From an uncultured Chitinophagales bacterium (GTDB taxonomy: Bacteria; Bacteroidota; Bacteroidia; Chitinophagales; Chitinophagaceae), in contig CAMPIQ010000104.1 in NCBI GenBank assembly GCA_946886475.1, positions 1-13,458 on the forward strand: DNA of 13,458 bases. Reading direction: 5' to 3'. The notes below the pieces were generated by a model. It was not told where the DNA came from. It was given only the letters and a program-made list of their open reading frames with translations, and searched no databases. The first letter of the stretch is position 1, and every line of letters starts with the position of its first letter. A program made the translations under genes and the position numbers. Shown here one piece after another: positions 7,413-13,458 of this stretch.

Positions 7413-8978
7413 ATGCAAACAGCGCATTTATCAGAGCAGGAACTGGTTAGAAGGGAAAAGCTGGCAGAGCTTCAGAAACTGGGCATCGATCCCTATCCGG
7501 CACCATTATATCCCGTAAGTCATTTTTCTTCTGCAATTAAAAATAGTTTCACAGACGAGAACAAAGAATCTTTTAATGAAGTATGTCTGGCAGGTCGTGT
7601 AATGAGTGTGCGGGATATGGGAAAGGCAAGCTTTGCTGCTTTGCAGGATGCTCATGGAAGGATACAGATCTATGTAAGGAAGGATGACCTGGCAAAAGAT
7701 GGTGATTCATCCATGTACGACCAGGTTTGGAAAAAACTGGTTGACATAGGTGATTTTGTTGGCGTGAAAGGTTTTGTTTTCCGCACCAAAATGGGTGAGA
7801 TCTCCATCCATGTTAAGGAATTAACCTTTTTGGGAAAATCATTAAGGCCTCTACCCATTGTTAAGGAATCGGAAGGACAAACCTTTGATGCCGTTACAGA
7901 TCCTGAATTCAAATACCGCCAACGTTATGCCGACCTGGTGATCAATCCTTCCGTAAAAGAAACTTTTGTAAAACGTACGAAGCTGATCAACTCCATCAGG
8001 GAGTTTCTCAATGAACATGGTGCTCTGGAAGTGGATACGCCAGTACTACAAACCATACCAGGTGGTGCAGCAGCCCGGCCGTTCATCACTCATCATAATG
8101 CACTTGATGTTCCTTTTTACCTGCGTATTGCAAATGAACTGTATCTGAAACGCCTGATTGTTGGCGGTTTTGACTGGGTATATGAATTCAGCAGGAACTT
8201 CCGGAATGAAGGAATGGACCGTACACATAACCCGGAGTTTACCATTCTTGAGTTCTATACGGCATATAAAGATTACCTGTGGATGATGAATGTTACAGAA
8301 CGCCTCCTTGAAAAAGCCGCTATAGATGTAACGGGCGGAACAGAAACCATTATGGGAGAGAAAACCATTTCGTTCAAAGCTCCTTTTAAACGCATATCAA
8401 TTTATGATGCTATAAAAGAACATACCGGGTTTGATGTAAGCGAAATGAATGAAGCAGACATCCGCAATGTTTGCCGTCAGCTTCATCTAGGTATTGACGA
8501 AACCATGGGTAAAGGAAAGCTGATCGATGAGATCTTCGGAAATAAATGTGAGCATCATTATATTCAACCCACATTTATTATTGATTATCCCGTTGAAATG
8601 AGTCCGCTTACCAAAAAGCACCGAAGCAAACCAGGACTGGTGGAAAGATTCGAACTCATGATCAATGGAAAGGAGATCGCCAATGCATACACCGAATTGA
8701 ACGACCCGATAGACCAGCGCGAAAGATTTGAGGAGCAGGTGAAATTAATGGAACGTGGTGATCTCGAAGCCATGTATATCGATCATGATTTTTTAAGGGC
8801 GCTCGAATATGGAATGCCACCAACTTCGGGTATTGGTATTGGTATCGACAGGCTGTGCATGTTGCTCACCAACCAGGCTTCCATTCAGGATGTGCTGTTG
8901 TTTCCACAGATGCGCCCGGAAAAATTTGATGGAGCCGAACAAAACACGGGAGATACGGTTGTGGTAAAAGAGGGTTGA
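7413..8978 (+). CDS. lysS: lysyl-tRNA synthetase, class II
   Basis: This cytoplasmic enzyme attaches lysine to tRNA-Lys using ATP. The 521-residue product begins with the usual short lead (LSEQELVRREKLAELQKLGI, DPYPA), followed by an OB-fold anticodon-binding domain at about residues 55-150 (VCLAGRVMSVRDMGKASFAA). The class II catalytic core follows, with motif 1 around residues 190-213, motif 2 near residue 263 (FRNEGMDRTHNPEFT) and motif 3 near 472 (GIGIGIDRLCMLL). The lysine-pocket segments MSPLTKKHRS and GKEIANAYTELNDP are present. Length is close to the 505 residues of the E. coli enzyme. The gene appears intact and alone in its transcript, with its own -7 box, and the DoxX-like gene converges on it from the right. 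Confidence 0.98.
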   Translation: MQTAHLSEQELVRREKLAELQKLGIDPYPAPLYPVSHFSSAIKNSFTDENKESFNEVCLAGRVMSVRDMGKASFAALQDAHGRIQIYVRKDDLAKDGDSSMYDQVWKKLVDIGDFVGVKGFVFRTKMGEISIHVKELTFLGKSLRPLPIVKESEGQTFDAVTDPEFKYRQRYADLVINPSVKETFVKRTKLINSIREFLNEHGALEVDTPVLQTIPGGAAARPFITHHNALDVPFYLRIANELYLKRLIVGGFDWVYEFSRNFRNEGMDRTHNPEFTILEFYTAYKDYLWMMNVTERLLEKAAIDVTGGTETIMGEKTISFKAPFKRISIYDAIKEHTGFDVSEMNEADIRNVCRQLHLGIDETMGKGKLIDEIFGNKCEHHYIQPTFIIDYPVEMSPLTKKHRSKPGLVERFELMINGKEIANAYTELNDPIDQRERFEEQVKLMERGDLEAMYIDHDFLRALEYGMPPTSGIGIGIDRLCMLLTNQASIQDVLLFPQMRPEKFDGAEQNTGDTVVVKEG

Positions 8979-9051
8979 TACGGGAGCGAAGTAACCGGTT
9001 GTTTCTAACGCACCATTATTAAAAACAGGCTCATTGTATCGTATAGCCCGG

Positions 9052-9078
9052 TTATCAGCGATCATCGATCGCAGATAA
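9052..9078. terminator. hairpin between convergent genes, possible bidirectional terminator
   Basis: The sequence folds as TTATC-A-GCGATC, loop ATC, GATCGC-A-GATAA: eleven base pairs with a single A/A mismatch. It sits 73 bp after the lysS stop and 26 bp after the stop of the opposing DoxX-like gene, the usual place for a shared terminator. There is no long T-tract on either side, so it would be an atypical intrinsic terminator. It may only protect mRNA ends. Confidence 0.4.
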
Positions 9079-9104
9079 TGTTGTATGATGCCAGATCAAT
9101 TCAA

Positions 9105-9545
9105 TTACATCTGCGGGGCTACCCGTTCTTCCACTTCTTTGTCGATAGTTGTTTCTTCCAATACTTTCTGATGCCTGGCATTGCTGGCAATGTATAAGGC
9201 AAACGCGGCCAGTGCCGTATCCTTCAGCATATCAATAAAGGACATCCGCTGGTAATCCACATCAGCCGTGTTCATGTAATTTGGTAAGTGAATGCTGAAT
9301 ACAAATACCAGCAACAGAAGCGCCAGTAAATAACCCGAAACCCTTACCAGGTAGTTCGATAGAAATGAAATGGCTGCCAGAATAAATGCTGCTCCAACAA
9401 TGTATACCCAGGTAATTCCACCCGGAAGAAAAGGTGGCACTTTCACCAGCATGGCATATGGGTGTACAAAATGTTCGATACCGAAAATCAGCATTACAAT
9501 GGCGAGGAGGATGATGGCGATCCTTGAAATGGTGTGTTGGTTCAT
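9105..9545 (-). CDS. DoxX-like integral membrane protein
   Basis: The 146-residue product has four predicted membrane helices at about residues 6-23, 44-62, 67-86 and 104-121, with a charged cytoplasmic tail rich in Glu. The FGIEHFVHPYAMLVKVPPFL segment after helix 1, the GAAFILAA helix 2 and the SIHLPNYM end of helix 3 match the DoxX/DoxX-like pattern. Members of this family are linked to thiosulfate oxidation, redox defence or unknown roles; the role here cannot be told. I choose ATG at 9545. An in-frame TTG at 9566 would add seven residues, but it lies inside the -7 promoter box (9564-9571) and so upstream of the expected transcription start. The gene is alone on its strand, converging on lysS. 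Confidence 0.8.
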   Translation of the reverse strand: MNQHTISRIAIILLAIVMLIFGIEHFVHPYAMLVKVPPFLPGGITWVYIVGAAFILAAISFLSNYLVRVSGYLLALLLLVFVFSIHLPNYMNTADVDYQRMSFIDMLKDTALAAFALYIASNARHQKVLEETTIDKEVEERVAPQM

Positions 9546-9563
9546 CGCCAGGAATTTAGAATA

Positions 9564-9571
9564 CAAAAGTA
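9564..9571 (-). promoter_or_regulatory. promoter -7 box of the DoxX-like gene (TACTTTTG)
   Basis: On the minus strand the sequence is TACTTTTG, a full TAnnTTTG match, 18 bp before the ATG at 9545. It excludes the in-frame TTG at 9566 as a start, because that codon would not be transcribed. No -33 TTTG is seen at the expected distance. Confidence 0.5.
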
Positions 9572-9781
9572 GACAATTGACTATGATTAAATGACAGAAT
9601 AAGGTAAATGATTAATATGATGAGCGGGATTTTGAGGTCTGCCTGCACAATAGTAACGGCTGAGTTAGTATAGTGGTTTTTAAAGATTGAATTTAATGCT
9701 GAGCTATCTACCAGGTTTCATTGCTCACGCAATAAATAGTACACGATAACTGTTTAATACCTGCGCCAAAATCAAATTTCA

Positions 9782-10678
9782 ATGAAAGCCCTTCTCTTCC
9801 TTGCTGCCTTAACAGGCTTTTTAATGGCCTCTGCCAAAGAAAAAAAACTGATCCTCCATCAAAATGGAAAGGTGCATTATGAATATGAAACGGAAGGAAT
9901 TATACTCGATGGTAAATTTTCCTGTTATTATGAGTCCGGTAAGTTGAGGATAAAGGGACAGTTCAGTAGAAACCAAAAGTCCGGACAATGGCGGTACTGG
10001 GATGCAAATGGAAAGCTCCGCGCTGAAAGATCATATACCAATAACTATCAGTTTGCAATTGTGCAGGAATACGATTCAACAGGTGCAAGAATTAGTTCTG
10101 ATAAGCACGGTAATAAAGAGGATTGCGATTTTACAGATTATTTTTTCAGGCATAAATACATCAATAGTATAAATAATCATGATCCGTTGAACAGGGAATT
10201 GTTTCTGGAAAATGGATTTGTTAACCGTTTATTACACCAGGTTCACCAGGGTAAAATTGACATGTATACAGGGGAAGATTTTGAAAATCCCGTCAATACA
10301 TCATCCCTGGTATGTTATGATTATAATAATGTGGTATCGTTCCTTGTAATGGAAACCTATCACTGGTGTTCAATAGAGCAAACACTCAACAATAAGCTGA
10401 TCGCTGTTTGTCCGGTAGTTATGGAGAAGGGAAGAAAAAAAGAACTGGGATGGATCAATGTTGCCGGGCTTACAGACCTTACTATGTCTTTACAGAAGAT
10501 AAAAGATCATGCTTATGCCAGCGTAGTTACTAAAGCAACAATTAATGATGCCGGATTCAGCCTGCAGAACGTGCTGCCTTCAGAAAATGACCTGATGCGG
10601 CTTTTGTTGATACAACTGGAAGCTAATGCCATTCTATATAAGATCGATTACCAGGCATCAATGGTCATTCATCAATAA
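9782..10678 (+). CDS. secreted MORN-repeat protein with a possible GldN/PorN-like C-terminal region
   Basis: The 298-residue protein has a signal peptide (residues 1-18, MKALLFLAALTGFLMASA). Residues 27-105 hold MORN_2/YwqK-like repeats of the form G-x-F-x-x-YYESGKL-x-x-KGQF and G-x-W-x-YWDANGKLRAE. These are short beta-hairpins seen in exported proteins often labelled as YwqK antitoxin. The part after residue 130 has no repeats. It shows NREL, then GKIDMYTGEDFENP near 158-170, HWCSIEQ near 194, IAVCPV near 207 and GWI near 223. This order recalls GldN/PorN of the type IX secretion system (GKI-x-x-Y, YWYFDK, LLGICPV, FWV). That similarity is from memory and unproven. The gene's 3' end overlaps the convergent dehydrogenase gene by 14 bp. 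It is preceded by 215 bp containing the divergent DoxX promoter but no clear promoter for itself. Confidence 0.7.
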   Translation: MKALLFLAALTGFLMASAKEKKLILHQNGKVHYEYETEGIILDGKFSCYYESGKLRIKGQFSRNQKSGQWRYWDANGKLRAERSYTNNYQFAIVQEYDSTGARISSDKHGNKEDCDFTDYFFRHKYINSINNHDPLNRELFLENGFVNRLLHQVHQGKIDMYTGEDFENPVNTSSLVCYDYNNVVSFLVMETYHWCSIEQTLNNKLIAVCPVVMEKGRKKELGWINVAGLTDLTMSLQKIKDHAYASVVTKATINDAGFSLQNVLPSENDLMRLLLIQLEANAILYKIDYQASMVIHQ

Positions 10679-11480
10679 AGATATCGGTCATTAACTTTTG
10701 CCCCGGATCCACTGCATATTTTTCAAGGTCTGTAATACCTTCCCTTGCCAGTACTTCTTCATCAATGCAAAAATTACCTGTATACTGAGGGGGTTGTTTT
10801 AAGATATGAAATGCAGCTTCTGCCACTATCTCTGGTTTCCTGCTCATTTGCATTAGAAAATCTCCTCCCAATAAATTTTTTACTGCTGCGGTGGCAATGG
10901 TTGTTTTAGGCCATAAGGCATTAGCAGCGATATTATGTTCTTTCAGTTCTTCCGCCAGGCCAAGTATGATCATGCTCATTCCGTATTTGCTCATGGTATA
11001 GGCAAGATGCTGTGCCATCCATTTTGGATTGAGGTTGATTGGAGGAGAAAGATTTAGTATGTGTGCATGCGAAGATCTTTTGAGGTAAGGGATACAGGCC
11101 CGGCACATAAAAAATGTTCCTCTGATCTGGATACCATGCATCAGGTCAAACCGTTTGGGTTCTGTTTGTTCTGTTGGTGTAAGACTGATAGCGCTTGCAT
11201 TATTAACCAGCATGTCAATGCCTCCGAATTCTTCAGCCGTTCTTTCAACCGCCCGCTGTATCTGGTCTTCAAAACGGATATCACATTGCAGTGGCAAAGC
11301 TTTTACGCCAAGGGCTTTTATTTCTTCCGCTGCCGAATAAATAGTGCCCTCAAGTTTTGGATGTGGTTCAGCAGTTTTTGCTGCAATAGCAATGTTCGCG
11401 CCCTCTTTTGCCAGCCTTAATGCAATTGCTTTTCCTATGCCCCTGCTACCACCTGTTATTAAAACATTTTTCCCTTTCAT
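10665..11480 (-). CDS. HSDL2-like short-chain dehydrogenase/reductase
   Basis: The 271-residue cytoplasmic oxidoreductase has a Rossmann fold with the cofactor motif TGGSRGIG at residues 9-16, a CDI acidic turn near 66-68, NNAS at 93-96 and the catalytic pair Tyr161-x-x-x-Lys165. The segment LSPPINLNPKW followed by AYTMSKYGMSM, and later NALWPKTTIATAAV, closely resembles HSDL2, whose C-terminal SCP2 lipid-binding domain is absent here. The substrate is unknown; a lipid-type alcohol or ketone is a guess from the family. NADP(H) preference would fit the KTAEPHPK stretch after beta-strand 2, but this is uncertain. The gene lies 108 bp downstream of the aldo/keto reductase on the same strand, so the two may share a transcript. 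Its end overlaps the convergent MORN-repeat gene by 14 bp. Confidence 0.9.
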   Translation of the reverse strand: MKGKNVLITGGSRGIGKAIALRLAKEGANIAIAAKTAEPHPKLEGTIYSAAEEIKALGVKALPLQCDIRFEDQIQRAVERTAEEFGGIDMLVNNASAISLTPTEQTEPKRFDLMHGIQIRGTFFMCRACIPYLKRSSHAHILNLSPPINLNPKWMAQHLAYTMSKYGMSMIILGLAEELKEHNIAANALWPKTTIATAAVKNLLGGDFLMQMSRKPEIVAEAAFHILKQPPQYTGNFCIDEEVLAREGITDLEKYAVDPGQKLMTDIFIDE

Positions 11481-11588
11481 ATTTCTTTATTAGCGAATTA
11501 GTTTTTTTACAGGCTTAATATGCCATTATAATTACAAGAATATTTAGGGCAGGAATGAAGATCGTTTTTCGCTTTTCTCCAGGTTAAT

Positions 11589-12578
11589 TTAATATTCAGC
11601 CTGCACTGGTTTGGACTTCATGATTTCATCGATCCTTTTCAAAACTTCTTCATTCAATGCAGGCAAAACATCAAGTGCTTTAAGGTTTTCCTGTAATTGT
11701 TCTTTTTTTGTTGCGCCTAATATGGCAGTAGTAACATTTGGATTAGCAACACACCAGGCAATTGATAAAGTTGCAAGAGATGAATTGAGTTCAGTGGCCA
11801 GCTCACCAAGTTTTTTCACCCTTGCCAGTTTGTCTTCAACCATCAGCCTGTCTCTTAACCAGTCAAAACCTTCGAGTGCAAATCTGCTGCCTTCAGGTAT
11901 CCCATCATTGTATTTTCCGGTAAGCAAACCAGATGCTAAAGGACTCCAAATAGTGGTGCCCATACCAACGGTTTTAAAGATCATAAGGAACTCATATTCC
12001 ATTTTATTGCGTTCCAGTAAATTATATTGAGGTTGTTCAACCGATGGGCCAATAAGTTTGAATGCAGCGGCCACCCTGTGTGCTTCCATGATCTCAGCGG
12101 CACTCCATTCGCTGGTTCCCCAGTATAAAATTTTGCCCTGTTGAATCAGGATATTCATCGTCCATACTACTTCTTCAATGGGTACATTCTTATCGGGGCG
12201 GTGGCAATATAAAATATCCAGGTAATCAACCTGCAATCTTTGTAAAGCTTCATGACATGCTTCGGTGAGATGTTTCCGGCTAAGACCTGTTTGATTGGGT
12301 TTATTTTGTTTACCCCTCCAGCCAAAAAAAGCCTTGCTGCTTACCACATATGATGTGCGGTCCCAGTTTTTTTTCTTCAGCACACGACCCATCAGTTTTT
12401 CACTTTCACCTGCTGCATATACTTCTGCATTATCAAAAAAATTGATACCGCTATCGTAAGCAATTCCCATCAGTTCATCTGCAATACTATCGTCGATCTG
12501 TTTATGAAAACTAACCCAGCTACCGTAAGAAAGCACACTTAGCTGAAGTCCGGTTTTTCCCATTCTGCGATATTCCAT
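11589..12578 (-). CDS. Kv-beta-like aldo/keto reductase (AKR6 type)
   Basis: The 329-residue product is an NADPH-dependent TIM-barrel reductase. The catalytic tetrad can be placed at Asp49, Tyr54, Lys82 and His126 (FFDNAEVYAAGESE, SSKAFFGW, LYCHRPD). The signatures GLSRKHLTEA, EQPQYNLLERNKMEYEF and WSPLASGLLTGKY, and the end SKPVQAEY, follow the potassium-channel beta-subunit group of reductases, which in bacteria are stand-alone enzymes (YghZ-like) that reduce aldehydes and ketones. The natural substrate is unknown. There is no channel gene nearby. The start is ATG at 12578, with a TAATTTTG box about 70 bp upstream. The short-chain dehydrogenase gene follows on the same strand. Confidence 0.93.
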   Translation of the reverse strand: MEYRRMGKTGLQLSVLSYGSWVSFHKQIDDSIADELMGIAYDSGINFFDNAEVYAAGESEKLMGRVLKKKNWDRTSYVVSSKAFFGWRGKQNKPNQTGLSRKHLTEACHEALQRLQVDYLDILYCHRPDKNVPIEEVVWTMNILIQQGKILYWGTSEWSAAEIMEAHRVAAAFKLIGPSVEQPQYNLLERNKMEYEFLMIFKTVGMGTTIWSPLASGLLTGKYNDGIPEGSRFALEGFDWLRDRLMVEDKLARVKKLGELATELNSSLATLSIAWCVANPNVTTAILGATKKEQLQENLKALDVLPALNEEVLKRIDEIMKSKPVQAEY

Positions 12579-12600
12579 GGTTGTTGATTAAAAAGTAAAT

Positions 12601-12624
12601 ATTCAAAATTCAAAAGCCAAAAGC
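12601..12624. repeat. short 7-bp tandem repeat (ATTCAAA units)
   Basis: The sequence reads ATTCAAA, ATTCAAA, AGCCAAA, AGC, a period-7 run close to the TTCAAAG units at 1213-1244. It lies in the leader region of the aldo/keto reductase gene, between its -7 box and its start codon. Confidence 0.5.
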
Positions 12625-12648
12625 ATGTCCTGGCGAATCCAATTCATT

Positions 12649-12656
12649 CAAAATTA
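12649..12656 (-). promoter_or_regulatory. promoter -7 box of the aldo/keto reductase gene (TAATTTTG)
   Basis: The minus strand reads TAATTTTG, identical to the box before lysS and a full TAnnTTTG match. It predicts a leader of roughly 60 bases that includes the ATTCAAA heptamers. No TTTG is found at -33. Confidence 0.45.
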
Positions 12657-12700
12657 AGGTATGAAGATAAGGGTAGTTGTTTTGAATAAACGACCTGCGC

Positions 12701-12735
12701 AGCTAACGGCTAACGGCCATTGGCAATTAGCTAAT
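12701..12735. repeat. 7-bp tandem repeat with imperfect dyad at the lptC stop
   Basis: Five heptamers follow each other: AGCTAAC, GGCTAAC, GGCCATT, GGCAATT and AGCTAAT. The halves 12701-12716 and 12717-12732 are also reverse complements at 12 of 16 positions, so the transcript could fold back without a loop of its own. The lptC stop codon (12731-12733) lies inside the last unit. The repeat may act as a 3' structure for lptC, but a T-tract is missing. Confidence 0.55.
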
Positions 12736-13309
12736 CCCCCACTCCCATGCTATCCGGTACCTGGATAATACTATTGGTGATGCGGGTGATATGAATATCA
12801 GTAAGATCCTGCCGGGCATTCATTCCTATGCCATGAATGGTGTGACCGCCTTTTCTGATGCGAACGGGTTTATCGGTATAAAACTTCTGTGCGTTCTGAT
12901 CCCACCACAATTCAGGTGTTTGGAGTGTGTCGCCATGAATATTGAAAACAATTACACTATCACGAAGGTAAACCTTGTTGAAGTTCTCGTAATATTTACC
13001 ATAATCAGCATCAAGGTGGCTTTCTTTTATTGTAGCACTGTCAAAAAAATCAACGTGAAGCGACCGCGGGAATTCCACAAAAATCGTGTCTTTCTCATAG
13101 CGTAGCATGTAGGGAGCCCAGAGTTTGGCTTTTAATTTTCCATTCTGGCTAAGGTATGTTTCAATATCAATGGCCTCTTCAACCATAGCGTCATTGCGTG
13201 TCCATTGTTCAATGGCCTTAGGGTCGTTCTCACAACTGTAAATGAAAAAGCAGCCTGAAATCAGAGCTGCTATTTTCAAATATTTACGAAGTGAAGAAAG
13301 ATTAATCAT
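12731..13309 (-). CDS. lptC: LPS export ABC transporter periplasmic protein LptC (lipoprotein form)
   Basis: LptC links the inner-membrane LptBFG transporter to LptA in the periplasm and passes lipopolysaccharide along. The 192-residue product matches the Bacteroidota form, which carries a lipoprotein signal in place of the membrane anchor of E. coli: residues 1-26 end in FIYSC, followed by ENDPKAIE. Cys20 (LISGC) could also fit a lipobox, but Cys26 before END is the likelier site. The LptC domain shows KLWAPYMLRYEKD, HLDADYGKYYE, KVYLRDSVIVFN, GDTLQTPELWWD, FYTDKPVRI and a final IHGIGMNARQDLTD block. I choose ATG at 13309. An in-frame TTG at 13351 would run far into the upstream gene. The start overlaps the upstream stop by 8 bp, indicating an operon. 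The stop lies within a 7-bp repeat. Confidence 0.9.
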   Translation of the reverse strand: MINLSSLRKYLKIAALISGCFFIYSCENDPKAIEQWTRNDAMVEEAIDIETYLSQNGKLKAKLWAPYMLRYEKDTIFVEFPRSLHVDFFDSATIKESHLDADYGKYYENFNKVYLRDSVIVFNIHGDTLQTPELWWDQNAQKFYTDKPVRIRKGGHTIHGIGMNARQDLTDIHITRITNSIIQVPDSMGVGD

Positions 13310-13458
13310 ATTTTCTCTTAATGAACCAAAGGTCGGTAAGATTGAAACCAACAGAAGCCCTGAACAGATTTTCTTTTAAAAGATTATCGTTATTTCCTCG
13401 CTTTCCATATTCAAAAGCCACATTCACCCGGCTCAACTGGTATGGACTGTTTCTGCTA
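13302..13458 (-). CDS. 3' end of an outer-membrane beta-barrel protein (5'-truncated by the window edge)
   Basis: On the minus strand a frame is open from the window edge to a TAA at 13304-13302, giving 51 residues. It was found by reading upstream of lptC. It has alternating strand patterns (VNVAFEYGKRG, ENLFRASVGFNL) and ends TDLWFIKRKYD, which I recognise as a typical end of a barrel protein encoded just before LptC in Bacteroidota genomes. Its exact role is unknown; transport of hydrophobic compounds (OmpP1-like) is one possibility. The 8-bp overlap with lptC suggests translational coupling and a shared envelope-assembly operon. Confidence 0.75.
   Translation of the reverse strand, partial: SRNSPYQLSRVNVAFEYGKRGNNDNLLKENLFRASVGFNLTDLWFIKRKYD

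Noticed and set aside
9105..9566. Longer form of the DoxX-like protein starting at TTG 9566
   Set aside because: The TTG lies within the -7 promoter box and the extra residues do not match the family pattern; ATG 9545 is preferred.
11061..11420. 119-codon frame on the plus strand opposite the dehydrogenase gene
   Set aside because: It is the reverse-strand shadow of a gene with clear catalytic motifs, and its translation is Cys/Phe-rich without domain features.
12731..13351. Longer form of LptC starting at TTG 13351
   Set aside because: It would place extra residues before the lipoprotein signal and overlap the upstream gene by about 50 bp; ATG 13309 gives a normal signal peptide.
1..13458. 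CRISPR arrays, tRNA or rRNA genes, insertion sequences
   Set aside because: No regularly spaced direct repeats of 25-40 bp, no cloverleaf with a GTTCGA-type arm, and no transposase-like protein were recognised.

Overview
The window looks like an ordinary chromosomal segment of a Bacteroidota bacterium, most likely family Chitinophagaceae or a close relative. Several signs agree. There are long lipoprotein and TonB-receptor genes without Shine-Dalgarno sequences. Promoter -7 boxes of the Bacteroidota form TAnnTTTG lie upstream of lysS, the DoxX-like gene and the aldo/keto reductase gene. A two-gene arrangement of an outer-membrane protein and a Bacteroidota-type LptC lipoprotein is present at the right edge. 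Proteins resemble Bacteroidota homologues. All family assignments come from reading the sequence; no database search was run.

Layout. Positions 1-345 hold the 3' end of an AT-rich gene of unknown function. Positions 474-1175 (minus) encode a DUF4197-type lipoprotein. Positions 1213-1408 hold a composite repeat: a 32-bp inverted pair, 7-bp tandem repeats and an internal 52-bp-spaced duplication. Positions 1412-3411 (minus) hold two tandem paralogous helix-turn-helix regulators whose genes overlap by one base. They face a divergent TonB-dependent receptor (3629-6271, plus), which is followed by a lipoprotein of probable beta-barrel type (6445-7218). lysS (lysyl-tRNA synthetase) lies at 7413-8978. 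A convergent DoxX-like membrane protein (9105-9545, minus) follows, then a secreted MORN-repeat protein with a possible GldN/PorN-like C-terminal part (9782-10678, plus). The minus strand then carries an HSDL2-like short-chain dehydrogenase (10665-11480) and a Kv-beta-like aldo/keto reductase (11589-12578). lptC (12731-13309) and the end of an outer-membrane protein gene (13302-13458) close the window.

How the genes may work together. The regulator pair, the receptor and possibly the downstream lipoprotein form the most system-like block. A TTGCAA-spacer-TTGCAA element lies in the divergent promoter region, and an 11-bp part of it recurs upstream of the lipoprotein gene, which would suit a shared operator. 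The two oxidoreductases may be co-expressed. The right-edge pair belongs to envelope biogenesis (LPS export). lysS is housekeeping.

No mobile element, CRISPR array, rRNA or tRNA was recognised. The points most worth a second look are the regulator-receptor block, the period-7 repeats and the MORN/GldN-like protein.
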